A DNA stretch of 64,000 nucleotides from an uncultured Bacteroidota bacterium (GCA_902512755.1 CABXKB010000005.1:1-64000), one strand, 5' to 3'; numbered from the stretch's first letter, positions 53,722-62,269 are shown. The notes: generated from the sequence alone by a model not told the origin. Program-made: numbers and translations.

Positions 53722-54945
53722 TTATCTTATTTGAAGCTCTTCTAATACTGCTCTTCCTAAAGCTGCTAAAAAGGGGATTCCTATCTGATCTCCCTCATAA
53801 ATATCATCATTGAATATCATGTTTTGATTAACTAGAACAGTTGCTGTTAAAAAGAATTCAAGGTCATTTTTTTTGTCTTTTATGTAAGCTACATCTGTAA
53901 GGGTTCCGTAGGCATACCCAACTTTGTTATAAATTCTAATTTCAGGTGTCATAGCTCCTTTTTGATCTCCATAAATAAAAAATTTTCCATAACTGTCCCA
54001 ATGTTCTCCATCGTTGTAGTTTGGATTATTACTCTCCAATGTATTTCTACTCATCCAATATTGTAAAAATTTATAATCTTCATCTGTCAAATCGAATTGC
54101 TTTTCTTTAGCAAAAATTTCAGGAAACATAATTCGTTTAAGAATGCCTTGGAGATTATGTATTGAAATTCGATTTTTTTCACTAAAATCCATTGGTTCGC
54201 TAACCAATATATCAGAAATTTTATGCCCTTGTCCCTTTAAAACACCTTTCAATTGGTGGGGCCTTAAATCTAATTGAGCCTGAATGGAAGGCTGACTATA
54301 AAGAATGTTTTGATTTTCATCAAGAAAAGTATATTCCCAAGTATTAATATTGTCTGCCCCCAAAAGAAATTTATGATAAATTTGGATTTGCGAAAGTCCT
54401 CTTTTAGACAGTTCTGTATTGATATAATCTCTTCCTAAAAAGTCAAAAAGGTAGTTATATGCATCATTATCACTCACTAAAAATATTTTTTTAATCAAAT
54501 GGTTTACCGTTACTTCTCCTTTAATATTAGTTGAATCTTTTTTTAAAATCATTTCTCCCTCATTAGTGTTAATGTAAAAAGGAGTATCAGCGTTGATCTG
54601 AATGCCTTGAGATTTCAGGGTGTTTATTTTTTGTAATGCAAGAATTGCAATTGGAAGTTTTACGGTGCTAGCTGGGTAAAAATATCGATCCTCATCTAGT
54701 TGGTAAGTGTATTCTTTAAAAAACACTTTTCCGGATTGGTTTCTTTTTATTTCACTCAAAAGAATTTGAATCTCGTGTTTATCTTTATTTTTTATTGTTT
54801 TTTGAATTAGTGGATCAGGGTTTTTTAGAGCTTTATCTAAAACTGATGGGAGAGCATCACATTGGAGGAAAAGAACAAGAAAAAGAAGTGAAAAATGAAA
54901 TCTTAACATAAGGGTTTTTTTAAAATTACGCCTTTTAGATATCAT
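53722..54945 (-). CDS. Serine hydrolase, class A beta-lactamase-like lipoprotein
   Basis: A 407-aa exported lipoprotein (lipobox FLVLFLQC, Cys29). A second ATG at 54909 (Met13) would give a tidier signal peptide. The penicilloyl-serine-hydrolase motifs are SxxK at Ser93-Lys96 (PASTVKLP) and SDN at 158-160 (VSDNDAYN). The third motif reads KVG (IYNKVGYAYG) instead of KTG/KSG. The protein is about 120 residues longer than true class A lactamases. Such proteins are often annotated as class A beta-lactamase-related and may act on peptidoglycan or esters, so resistance should not be assumed. It lies 50 bases downstream of the sugar nucleotidyltransferase gene. Confidence 0.82.
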   Translation of the reverse strand: MISKRRNFKKTLMLRFHFSLLFLVLFLQCDALPSVLDKALKNPDPLIQKTIKNKDKHEIQILLSEIKRNQSGKVFFKEYTYQLDEDRYFYPASTVKLPIAILALQKINTLKSQGIQINADTPFYINTNEGEMILKKDSTNIKGEVTVNHLIKKIFLVSDNDAYNYLFDFLGRDYINTELSKRGLSQIQIYHKFLLGADNINTWEYTFLDENQNILYSQPSIQAQLDLRPHQLKGVLKGQGHKISDILVSEPMDFSEKNRISIHNLQGILKRIMFPEIFAKEKQFDLTDEDYKFLQYWMSRNTLESNNPNYNDGEHWDSYGKFFIYGDQKGAMTPEIRIYNKVGYAYGTLTDVAYIKDKKNDLEFFLTATVLVNQNMIFNDDIYEGDQIGIPFLAALGRAVLEELQIR

Positions 54946-54995
54946 TTTAGTTGTATTGTATAGATCGGGGAAAAGAGAAAACCAATGGACTTTTC

Positions 54996-55835
54996 TTATA
55001 ATGCATCAAAACTAGCTATATCTTCTGCTGAGGTCAAATCCAAGATATGTTCTTTTATTCCAAAACACTTAATTTGATTGGGTTCATTTTCATTTAGTAA
55101 TTTTATTGCTTCTGGGAGCTCTTTTTCGTTTCGCTCAGGATGAATAGGACAATCTTTTAAGTATGGATAAAGCTGCTTGCCAAAAAAGCTAAAAATATTC
55201 ATACTTACACGAATCTCACCCAGATGATCCCTATATTTTTCAATAGTTTTTGAGTTTGGCTTTTCAATAATTGCTTTTAAATATCCCTGAGAATCAATAT
55301 CCAAAATAGCGAAACTAACTAAACGTTCATCAGAAAAATTAAGTGCGGAACGTGCATAGCTAATTAAGGCGTTAGGGGCTTTACGCTCTTTAAGAAGTTG
55401 TTCAAAGACATCACGAGAATACAAATTATCTCCATTGCAAATCGTAAAAGTTTGATTTTGCAATTCAGGATATTGCTTTAAAGCCTGCTCTATTGCATCT
55501 GCAGTTCCTAGGGGTTTTTCCCTGCCTTTAGGAATATATTGAATTACAAAATGAACTTGAGCGCCAGCATAAGTATTATGAGATTTTTCTTTTCCTATGT
55601 GTTTTTGAAAAGCTTCATTTTCTGAACTAGTTATTAAGTATATGTCGGAATAACCTACTGCTACAGCATTTGAAATAAGATGGAAAATTAGTGGCTTTTG
55701 TTCTCTGCCTAGAGGTATCAAGGTTTTATGAACACTTTGAGCTATTTTTTTTTCAGATTCAGACAGCTTACTTTTACCCAATGATCTTTTCATACGGGAA
55801 GAAGCTCCACCTGCCATAATGAGTAAACTATTCAT
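54996..55835 (-). CDS. Sugar-phosphate nucleotidyltransferase
   Basis: A 279-aa GT-A-fold NTP transferase. The nucleotide-binding loop is MAGGASSRMK (7-16). The catalytic-site segments are LIPLGREQKPLIFHLI, PLGTADAIEQAL, FTICNGDNLY (Asp of the sugar-nucleotide site) and IIEKPNSKT. It would condense NTP with a sugar-1-phosphate to an NDP-sugar. The start overlaps the stop of the GHMP kinase gene by four bases (ATGA), implying tight coupling. Kinase plus nucleotidyltransferase pairs are classic salvage modules, as in fused Fkp or in HddA/HddC. The sugar is unknown; see the GH109-type neighbour for a hint. Confidence 0.88.
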   Translation of the reverse strand: MNSLLIMAGGASSRMKRSLGKSKLSESEKKIAQSVHKTLIPLGREQKPLIFHLISNAVAVGYSDIYLITSSENEAFQKHIGKEKSHNTYAGAQVHFVIQYIPKGREKPLGTADAIEQALKQYPELQNQTFTICNGDNLYSRDVFEQLLKERKAPNALISYARSALNFSDERLVSFAILDIDSQGYLKAIIEKPNSKTIEKYRDHLGEIRVSMNIFSFFGKQLYPYLKDCPIHPERNEKELPEAIKLLNENEPNQIKCFGIKEHILDLTSAEDIASFDAL

Positions 55836-56908
55836 AAATGTGAAGTTAGTTTTATTTCATAAGCTGATTTTGCTCCTGCTTTTAAAAAAGATCTAATAAC
55901 CGAGTTACATTTTTCGGGAGCTACCATCGCAACCATACAACCCCCTCCTCCAGAGCCAATAATTTTAGCTCCTGATGCACCAGCTTTCCGAGCTTCTTTT
56001 AATTGCTTTTGCATGATTTCAGGAGTATTTTGAATTTTTTCTTGTAATATTTTTTGATGGGCATTCATCCAGGATCCTAATTTTTCTTGGTCTATTGGAC
56101 CCTTTGTTAGCATGTCTCTTGCTTTTTGTGTTAAAAGATGATTGAAAATAGTAGCATACCAATAATCCTGATATACTTCAGGGACAAGAGGCAAATACTT
56201 TTTGTAATCAGATTCATTAGCTGAGTGAATATCAAACTCTGGGACTTTTTCATACACTGCTGCTATTGCAGATTTCCCAAAAATTTTTGCGTTTTGTAAA
56301 ACACTTAGAGTTTGCTTTTTTAAACCCGACTCAGCAATGACTAAAGTTCCTAATTCAGCTTTTAAACGAACTGTTTGAGTTGTTAGAGTGTTAATGTATA
56401 AAAGTCCTTTTTGAGCAATCGTATATTGGTCCATTAAGCCCCCTGGTTGATTAAAAAAATTGACTTCTGCCTCATAAGCCCATTTTCCAATTTGCTCGTC
56501 GGAAACTTTAGCGCTTTGAGTTGCCAAAAGAAATCGAATCCACGCAACAACTAAAGCAGAGGAACTTGATAAGCCTGCGTTAATTGGAATATTTCCTGAT
56601 ATTTGGATTTTATAACCTTGATTAAATGAAAAACCAGCTTTTTTTAGAACTTCTAATGATGAAATAAAGTAATCTTCACTTTTAATTTTTATGTACTTTT
56701 TGTTGAGATCTATGTTTTTAACTTGATCAATATCAATTAATTGTATAAAATATGAATTTTGATTTGTAGGTTCTGCTTCTATTTGGATAAATCTATTTAT
56801 AGTTCCTGAAATTACAGGTAAATTTAAATAGTCCTGATGGTCTCCAAAAAAACAAATGCGTGCAGGTGCTTGAACTTTTATCACTTTTTTTGTAAAATCA
56901 TGAAACAA
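55832..56908 (-). CDS. GHMP-family sugar kinase
   Basis: A 358-aa GHMP kinase from the TTG at 56908; a GTG at 56884 (MIKVQAPARI) is an equally good start. The substrate-site motif is CFFGDHQDYLNLP (about 19-31), the ATP loop is NAGLSSSSALVVAW (about 112-125), and the C-terminal glycine motif is GSGGGGCMVAM. GDHQDYL differs from the GEHTDY of galactokinase and is closer to anomeric kinases producing sugar-1-phosphates, such as glucuronokinase-like and heptose kinases. Overlaps GH109 upstream (11 bases) and the nucleotidyltransferase downstream (four bases). Confidence 0.88.
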   Translation of the reverse strand: MFHDFTKKVIKVQAPARICFFGDHQDYLNLPVISGTINRFIQIEAEPTNQNSYFIQLIDIDQVKNIDLNKKYIKIKSEDYFISSLEVLKKAGFSFNQGYKIQISGNIPINAGLSSSSALVVAWIRFLLATQSAKVSDEQIGKWAYEAEVNFFNQPGGLMDQYTIAQKGLLYINTLTTQTVRLKAELGTLVIAESGLKKQTLSVLQNAKIFGKSAIAAVYEKVPEFDIHSANESDYKKYLPLVPEVYQDYWYATIFNHLLTQKARDMLTKGPIDQEKLGSWMNAHQKILQEKIQNTPEIMQKQLKEARKAGASGAKIIGSGGGGCMVAMVAPEKCNSVIRSFLKAGAKSAYEIKLTSHL

Positions 56909-58292
56909 TAGCTAAGGGCTTTGTTTTATTCCAAAATCCTCTTGAAAAATCAGGAAATTTTTGAGGCATCCCTCCTTGGGCAACAGAGGCTTCACTTAAA
57001 GGTGCTACAGCGCTCCAAAAACAGCCCTCATATACATTTTGATCTAAAGGAATTCCTTCTCTTAAGCATTCAACCATTCTATATAGCATCATAAAATCCA
57101 TCCCACCATGTCCTCCCATTTTTTTAGACAATGCTCCCAAGCGTTTGTACATAGGATGTTCATATTGGTCATACAGAGATTCTAATTGTTCTCCTTGTGC
57201 CCAACTGTGATGATCTTTGGTTGCGCCTGAAACACCTCCTTCCAATGCTACTCTAGTTGGATATCCCGCTAATGTGCCTTTTGTTCCTTGGATAAGATTT
57301 AACCGAGAATAAGGTCGTGGACTAGTCTCGTCCCACTGAATCATTATAGTTCTCCCCAAATATGTTTTGATTATTGACGTATTTAAATCTCCACCTTGGT
57401 AATCCAAAGCATTCCATTTGTGGTCTTTTGAATAATTTTTTTCAGCATACCTTTTTCTTCCTTTGGCAGGCGAAGAGAAAGAAACTATTGAGTTAAATTG
57501 ATCTTCACCTCTTCCTAGGTTCATATATTGAGCCACGGGTCCTAGGCCGTGAGTTGGATAAAGGTTTCCATTTCGTTTAGCGTAGTGATGGGTCCTCCAT
57601 GATCCGGTTCCGCGATCTTGCTCTTCCATTTGAATACGGAGTTCGTGAATATAGGCTGCTTCAGCATGAAGTAGGTCCCCAATGATTCCTTTTCGACATA
57701 AATTAAGATATAAAAGCTCTTCTCTTCCATAATTAACATTCTCCATCATCATACAATGCTTTTGAGTCCGCTCTGAAATGTTTACAATTTCCCACATTTC
57801 TTTAAGTGTAACAGCAATTGGGACTTCAACAAATGCATGTGCTCCTTGATTCATAGCTTCAATAGCCATAGGAGCGTGATTATTCCAATTGGTCGCAATA
57901 ATCACAACATCAGGTTTTACCTCTGCCAACATTTTTTTCCATTGATTTTTATCGCCATAATATCGTGCAATATTTTGATGTCTCCGCCCGTCACTTTCAA
58001 CACAAGATGAAACCGACTTATCTACTAAGTCTTTATAGAGATCTGCTATAGCAACAATTTCTGTCCCTTGAATGGTTGCAAGTTGTTTAGCATGTCCTGA
58101 ACCGCGAGCCCCTACACCAATAATGGCTATGCGGACAGTTTGAAGTTTTGGTGCAGCAAAGTCTCCCATATAACTTCCTCCAGAGAGTGTTTTTTCATTT
58201 TCATCTGAACAAGCTAAATTAGAAGCCATATATAAGGAGGTAGTTGAAAGACCTGCTTTTTTAAGAAAATTTCGTCTGTTAAAATTTTTCAT
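56898..58292 (-). CDS. GH109-type Gfo/Idh/MocA family protein with Tat signal
   Basis: A 464-aa protein with a twin-arginine signal (NRRNFLKKAG, residues 4-13) and an N-terminal NAD-binding domain (VRIAIIGVGARGSGHAKQLA). The GH109 signature GNLYPTHGLGPVAQYMNLGRG is present, as is an earlier SWRTHHYAKRNG block. GH109 enzymes, described as alpha-N-acetylgalactosaminidases, cleave glycosides by an NAD-dependent oxidation/elimination mechanism. The ATG at 58292 is preferred over the one at 58331 because it opens on the Tat signal and follows an AAGGAG site four bases upstream. Export after folding with NAD is expected. The esterase-like gene precedes it by eight bases. Confidence 0.87.
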   Translation of the reverse strand: MKNFNRRNFLKKAGLSTTSLYMASNLACSDENEKTLSGGSYMGDFAAPKLQTVRIAIIGVGARGSGHAKQLATIQGTEIVAIADLYKDLVDKSVSSCVESDGRRHQNIARYYGDKNQWKKMLAEVKPDVVIIATNWNNHAPMAIEAMNQGAHAFVEVPIAVTLKEMWEIVNISERTQKHCMMMENVNYGREELLYLNLCRKGIIGDLLHAEAAYIHELRIQMEEQDRGTGSWRTHHYAKRNGNLYPTHGLGPVAQYMNLGRGEDQFNSIVSFSSPAKGRKRYAEKNYSKDHKWNALDYQGGDLNTSIIKTYLGRTIMIQWDETSPRPYSRLNLIQGTKGTLAGYPTRVALEGGVSGATKDHHSWAQGEQLESLYDQYEHPMYKRLGALSKKMGGHGGMDFMMLYRMVECLREGIPLDQNVYEGCFWSAVAPLSEASVAQGGMPQKFPDFSRGFWNKTKPLAIVS

Positions 58293-58300
58293 TTTACTCC

Positions 58301-59251
58301 TTAATTTATAATATTCCTTTCGATCATCCACTCCTCACATATTTTGGGCCAACTCTTAAATGCGTGACCACCATCTTTAGCAAAGCCAAGACCATGTCCC
58401 CCTTTTTCCCAGATGTGTATTGACGCAGGAATATTATATTTTCTAAGTGCTAAATAATAGAGAATGCTATTTTCAGGAGGGACTGCTGAATCTTCATTTG
58501 TATGAATCAAAATTGCAGGAGGTGTATCAGATTTTACTTGCAGTTCATTTGAAAAATAATCAACAAGTTCATTCGTTGGAGTTTTCCCCAATAAGTTTTT
58601 TCTAGATCCGTAGTGGGTGTCTGGAGAGTTTTGTAATGAAACCACTGGATAGATTAAAATCGTAAAATTTGGCCTACTACTTGTTGTCCTTTCAATTTCA
58701 ATTTTAGATTGAGACAGGCCTTGATCATGATGTGTTGAAATTGTTGATGCTAAATGACCCCCAGCAGAAAAGCCTAATACTCCTATTTTTTCTGAATTAA
58801 TTCCCCATTTAGTGGAATTAATTCTAATTATTCGCATTGCTCTTTGAGCATCCATTAGTGCGACTTCACTTTTACACTGCTCTGATTCCCAGTGTGGAAG
58901 TCTATATTTTAATACAAATGCGTTAATTCCAATTTTATTCAACCACTTAGCAACATCTACACCTTCTTTATCAAACCAAAGATCATAATATCCTCCTCCA
59001 GGCATAACAAGAACAGCTGGACTGTTATCCTTTTTTATTTTTAAGGGGAAATACCATATTTCGGGGTCTGAAATTTTTTTAAATGTTCTTCCAGTCGAAT
59101 TATAGTCAACAACTGTTTCAAAGTCACTTTTACATGGAATTCCTTCTGGATAAAGTGAAATTCTTTTAGCTTCTTTATAAAAATCTTTATTTTGATTTTG
59201 AGCGTGGCTTATAAAAAAACTAAACATAGAAATTAGCAGAAAGTTTTTCAT
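58301..59251 (-). CDS. Alpha/beta hydrolase, carbohydrate-esterase-like
   Basis: A 316-aa secreted hydrolase (signal peptide FLLISMFSFFISHAQ). The oxyanion-hole motif is VMPGGGYYDLWFDKEG (82-97), the nucleophile Ser162 lies in LGFSAGGHLAS, and the acid and His are in NEDSAVPPENS (near 254) and GGHGLGF (near 285). The pattern matches acetyl-xylan-esterase/BD-FAE-like esterases that deacetylate glycans. First gene of the operon with GH109, the sugar kinase and the nucleotidyltransferase. A TAGATTTG box lies 46 bases upstream. Confidence 0.88.
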   Translation of the reverse strand: MKNFLLISMFSFFISHAQNQNKDFYKEAKRISLYPEGIPCKSDFETVVDYNSTGRTFKKISDPEIWYFPLKIKKDNSPAVLVMPGGGYYDLWFDKEGVDVAKWLNKIGINAFVLKYRLPHWESEQCKSEVALMDAQRAMRIIRINSTKWGINSEKIGVLGFSAGGHLASTISTHHDQGLSQSKIEIERTTSSRPNFTILIYPVVSLQNSPDTHYGSRKNLLGKTPTNELVDYFSNELQVKSDTPPAILIHTNEDSAVPPENSILYYLALRKYNIPASIHIWEKGGHGLGFAKDGGHAFKSWPKICEEWMIERNIIN

Positions 59252-59296
59252 GACTTTTTATTTAATAAATAGTTTAAAAAAAAGGTTTTCATTCCA

Positions 59297-59304
59297 CAAA
59301 TCTA
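59297..59304 (-). promoter_or_regulatory. Putative -7 box of the esterase/GH109 operon
   Basis: On the minus strand TAGATTTG (59304-59297) fits TAnnTTTG exactly, 45 bases before the start at 59251. A TTTG lies at 59321-59318, but the 13-base spacer is too short, so the assignment is tentative. Confidence 0.35.
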
Positions 59305-59445
59305 AAAAACTTGATGGCAAATTGAGCCTTTTCTTTCTATCATTTATTGTTTTTTAAAATCTATAATATACACTTTTATTATCGGCTATTTCTTTAAAGT
59401 TTACATTTCTAAAGAACAAATCCCTATATTTAATTAAAAAAAATC

Positions 59446-59535
59446 ATGGGTGTAGGTGGAACTGTTCTTGGAACTATAGCTCTTTGTCTGATCATAGGAT
59501 TGCTCATTGAACTTAAGGAACGTCATATAAATTGA
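59446..59535 (+). CDS. Possible 29-residue membrane peptide
   Basis: ATG at 59446 opens a 29-codon frame: MGVGGTVLGTIALCLIIGL followed by IELKERHIN. It has one hydrophobic helix and a short charged tail, as in small transporter- or cytochrome-associated subunits. A second small membrane frame begins three bases after the stop. An A-rich stretch precedes the ATG. Function is unknown. It is kept because the tandem arrangement and helix-plus-basic-tail layout are unlikely in random AT-rich DNA, but codon evidence is thin. Confidence 0.4.
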   Translation: MGVGGTVLGTIALCLIIGLLIELKERHIN

Positions 59536-59538
59536 ATT

Positions 59539-59649
59539 ATGAGTTATTTTTTAAGGAACATTATAGTTTATGGAGCAGTAGTGATTGTGTTGTGGATGCT
59601 TTACTCCTCAATTCGTGGATTCATTAACAAGAATAAATCTGATTCTTGA
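59539..59649 (+). CDS. Possible 36-residue membrane peptide
   Basis: ATG at 59539 gives MSYFLRNIIVYGAVVIVLW, then MLYSSIRGFINKNKSDS. It has one membrane helix with basic residues on the C-terminal side and starts three bases after the preceding mini-gene. Together they look like a bicistronic pair of single-span proteins, perhaps orphan accessory subunits. No homologue is recognised. Confidence 0.4.
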   Translation: MSYFLRNIIVYGAVVIVLWMLYSSIRGFINKNKSDS

Positions 59650-59777
59650 ACAAATTGACCAAAAAGATTTTTTTATTTTATTATGTGGATATTAATACTT
59701 CCAGATAAGTTTAATCTTTATTGTAAATTCAGGAAATAAAGACCTATTATTCTTAACAAATGTCTTTTATAAAAAAA

Positions 59778-60161
59778 CTATTTTGGTTCAACTCTACTTC
59801 CCTCAACATCAAACATTCCCATCATTGATCCAGATATCTCATCTCCTTCGATTGTTAATTCAAAATCAACATCATAACTTGCAATAATCGCTTCTATAGT
59901 AATTACTTCGTCCTCTACTTTGGTTCCTTCCACTTCCCACATATAATCCCCGTTTTCTGCAGCTTCTCCTCTCATGTCAAGCTTTGAAGTGTATCCTGTT
60001 TCATTCTTGTTAATTGATAATGTTAGAGGAACATCACCTATTTGGTCAACATCAAAAATAGTAATTTCATAAACTCCAGTATACGGGTCTTTAGTTACTT
60101 TTTTCTGTACACCACAGGAAAAAATAACTAGGGAAATTGATAATAATAATAGTTTTTTCAT
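59778..60161 (-). CDS. Small lipoprotein of unknown function
   Basis: A 127-aa predicted lipoprotein (signal LLLLSISLVIFSC, Cys16). The mature part (about 28-125) reads as short beta strands rich in Asp/Glu (GVYEITIFDVDQIGDVPLTLSI, ELTIEGDEISGSMMGMFDVEG). This resembles beta-barrel or lipocalin-like domains that follow amidohydrolases or appear alone in marine Bacteroidota. No catalytic motif. It lies 16 bases downstream of another small lipoprotein gene and is probably co-transcribed with it. Confidence 0.75.
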   Translation of the reverse strand: MKKLLLLSISLVIFSCGVQKKVTKDPYTGVYEITIFDVDQIGDVPLTLSINKNETGYTSKLDMRGEAAENGDYMWEVEGTKVEDEVITIEAIIASYDVDFELTIEGDEISGSMMGMFDVEGSRVEPK

Positions 60162-60177
60162 TGTTAAAAAATTTTAG

Positions 60178-60651
60178 TTATTCAGAAGAAACTTCAGCAG
60201 GAACCAAACGATCCCAAACAGTAGTAGTAGCGCTAGTCTGATCTCTCCAGGTCATTGTGTTGTCGTTATTGGAAAATGAAATCGAGTAATTTATCACATT
60301 GTTCCCTTGAGTAAATTGATAAAATCCAGTCTCTGAATCTATCACCCATGTATAAGCTGCTATTGCAGGGCTTAGACAACCTCTTGAGTTTACATCAACA
60401 AATGTATAGCGTGTTGTTACTAATTGTGCAGTTGCTGTAGCTGTGAAGTCAAGACAAGAATATTCTGGAATTAGTTCTACTAGTGAGGTTTTCAAATCAT
60501 TCCAAATTATAACAGTTTGCTCATCATCTGTGATAGAATATACTGTCCATTCACCAATCAGCTTGTCTGGTGGTATCTCTTCGGTTGCACAACCCAAGAA
60601 AGTGATTATAATAAAAACAAATAATAATTTAGTGTAGGTTATTAATTTCAT
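60178..60651 (-). CDS. Lipocalin-like small lipoprotein
   Basis: A 157-aa predicted lipoprotein (signal LLFVFIIITFLGC, Cys21). The mature part begins DKLIGEWTVYSI, the typical first strand of lipocalin-like domains (xLxGxWxxxS). It contains two further Cys (Cys65 and Cys92) that may form a disulfide. It ends in a TMTWRDQTSATTTVWDRL strand pair. Function unknown; members bind small hydrophobic ligands or are merely structural. Divergent from the TonB-plug-like gene. Confidence 0.75.
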   Translation of the reverse strand: MKLITYTKLLFVFIIITFLGCATEEIPPDKLIGEWTVYSITDDEQTVIIWNDLKTSLVELIPEYSCLDFTATATAQLVTTRYTFVDVNSRGCLSPAIAAYTWVIDSETGFYQFTQGNNVINYSISFSNNDNTMTWRDQTSATTTVWDRLVPAEVSSE

Positions 60652-60692
60652 CTTAAATTTAAATAATTCTTTAAAGTAAAGATAAAGTGATT

Positions 60693-60720
60693 AAATCCTC
60701 AAAGGATTTGCTCTTTTTTT
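60693..60720 (+). terminator. Orphan terminator-like hairpin in a divergent gap
   Basis: AAATCCT (60693-60699) / AGGATTT (60703-60709) with loop CAA is followed by GCTC and seven T residues. It faces the plus strand in a region where no plus-strand gene lies upstream for over 1 kb apart from the mini-ORFs. It may belong to a small RNA or to a leader of the next gene. Confidence 0.4.
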
Positions 60721-60764
60721 AAAAATTATTATTCAATTAAAAAAGGTGTTTATATTTACAAAGT

Positions 60765-61232
60765 ATGAGGATTGCTCTTTTTTTAATGTTTTTTATATTA
60801 ATAATCACTTCTGCTTTCAGTCAAGATAAAATTATAGCAAAAGAACTAACCAAAAAAGAGATAAGATCTCTTAAACGAAAAAAAGCATTTGAAAAACAAA
60901 AAGTTCGCTATGAGAAACGCGGATTAAATGCTTGGGGTGTAAATGAAAATGCACCTAATCTTGTAATGGCAATCCGAGAGCATTTGGGGTCAGCAAGAAT
61001 TGATCCTCAAAGAGGACTTGTGATCATAAGGCAGTCAGAATCTTTTTCTAATACTCAAAACTACCCTTTATGGATTATAGATGGGCAACAATTTAATTTT
61101 CCCCCTAATAGTCTTTCGCTTCAAAACATTCGTGAGGTAAAAGTTTATGAGTCTCTTGCTGAAACAAATAAATGGGGACAGCAAGGAAGAGCTGGAGTAA
61201 TTGAAATTATAACATTGAACTTATCGAATTGA
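60765..61232 (+). CDS. Exported stand-alone TonB-plug-like domain protein
   Basis: A 155-aa protein with a signal peptide (IALFLMFFILIITSAFSQ) and a basic linker (KKEIRSLKRKKAFEKQKVRYEKRG). Its C-terminal domain resembles the plug of TonB receptors: YPLWIIDGQQFNFPPNSLSLQNIREVKVYES followed by GRAGVIEIIT, parallel to VDGxx...IxSIEVLK...GxxGVIxITT. No barrel follows. The TGA stop overlaps the TTG start of the next gene (TTGA), implying coupled translation. Similar small plug-only proteins occur in Bacteroidota; their function is not established. Confidence 0.75.
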   Translation: MRIALFLMFFILIITSAFSQDKIIAKELTKKEIRSLKRKKAFEKQKVRYEKRGLNAWGVNENAPNLVMAIREHLGSARIDPQRGLVIIRQSESFSNTQNYPLWIIDGQQFNFPPNSLSLQNIREVKVYESLAETNKWGQQGRAGVIEIITLNLSN

Positions 61233-62167
61233 AATTAAATAAATTAGAACCCTGTTTTGAATATTACTTTTTATTCATTGCTTTTATAGTTTTTTCAAAT
61301 GTCCTGAATAGTCAAGAAACCTCTTACAAAAGTTATTTGAAGGTTTTGGGAACAGTTCAAGATGGTGGATCGCCTCATATAGCATGTAAAAAAAATTGCT
61401 GTAGAGATTTAAGCCCTCAAGAAAAAACTAGAAGAAAGATTACTTCTTTTGAAATTTTTCAGCCTGAAAGTAAACAAAGTATACTTTTTGAAGCAACACC
61501 AGATATTGTTTCCCAATGGGCAGCTCTAAGTTTTCCAATAAAAGGAATATTTATCACACATGCACACATGGGTCATTATTCAGGTTTGCTTCATTTAGGC
61601 CGTGAGGCTCTTGGTTCAAAAAATATTCCTGTGTTTACAATGCCAAAAATGCGTTCCTTTATAGAGAATAATGCGCCTTGGAGCCAACTGGTCAACTTAA
61701 AAAATATTCAGCTCCATACACTAAAAAATAAGAAACCTATAGAACCATTAAAAAATTTAATAGTAACTCCGATTTCTGTGCCTCATCGCGATGAATTTTC
61801 AGAAACAGTAGGATATAAGATTAAAGGCCCAAATAAAACGGTCTTATTCGTCCCCGATATTGATAAATGGTCGCTTTGGGAAGAAGACCTTATTACTCTT
61901 TTAAAAGAAGTAGATTTCGCTTTTATTGATGCAACTTTTTTTAGCCGTAAAGAGATCAACTATAGGTCCTTATCTGAAATCCCACATCCCTTGGTTACAG
62001 AAACTATAACTTATTTGAAAAATGAAAATATTAGTTTGAAAAATAAAATTTATTTTATCCACATGAACCACACCAACCCTTTACTTGACAAAAATAGTGA
62101 AGCATCATATTTTATTCTTAAAGAGGGTTTTCATATTGCCCAAATAGGTTATCAGTTTGAACTTTAA
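61229..62167 (+). CDS. Exported PqqB-like metallo-beta-lactamase-fold hydrolase
   Basis: A 312-aa MBL-fold protein with a TTG start and a signal-like N-terminus (YYFLFIAFIVFSNVLNSQ). It begins the fold at LGTVQDGGSPH, as PqqB does, followed by a Cys-rich KKNCCRD. The metal motif HxHxDH reads His111-Ala-His113-Met-Gly-His116, so the Asp ligand is Gly. Later ligands are in SVPHRDEFSE, FIDATFF and FIHMNHTNP. No other pqq genes are present, so PQQ synthesis is unlikely; it belongs to an exported PqqB-like branch of unknown substrate. Translation is coupled to the plug-like gene. Confidence 0.83.
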   Translation: MKLNKLEPCFEYYFLFIAFIVFSNVLNSQETSYKSYLKVLGTVQDGGSPHIACKKNCCRDLSPQEKTRRKITSFEIFQPESKQSILFEATPDIVSQWAALSFPIKGIFITHAHMGHYSGLLHLGREALGSKNIPVFTMPKMRSFIENNAPWSQLVNLKNIQLHTLKNKKPIEPLKNLIVTPISVPHRDEFSETVGYKIKGPNKTVLFVPDIDKWSLWEEDLITLLKEVDFAFIDATFFSRKEINYRSLSEIPHPLVTETITYLKNENISLKNKIYFIHMNHTNPLLDKNSEASYFILKEGFHIAQIGYQFEL

Positions 62168-62269
62168 AAATAGGGGTTTATTTTTTTGGTTAGTATTTTA
62201 GATATTAAGATCATGAGCTTTTAATTTTATTTTTTTAACTTTCATTAAAGACAACTATTAAGTGAAAAT

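Larger units (their letters stand above)
59252..59777. other. Region without long genes, holding two tiny membrane ORFs
   Basis: The 526 bases between the esterase gene and the small lipoprotein gene are very AT-rich. They contain the two tandem short plus-strand frames at 59446-59649 and a putative promoter box for the esterase operon. No RNA gene, repeat or convincing terminator was recognised in the remainder. Confidence 0.6.

Noticed and set aside
53722-54945. Antibiotic-resistance beta-lactamase
   Set aside because: It has SxxK and SDN but KVG instead of KTG, is much longer than class A enzymes, and sits with sugar genes; only the fold is supported.
61229-62167. PQQ biosynthesis gene pqqB
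   Set aside because: No other pqq genes, a signal-like N-terminus and an altered metal motif.
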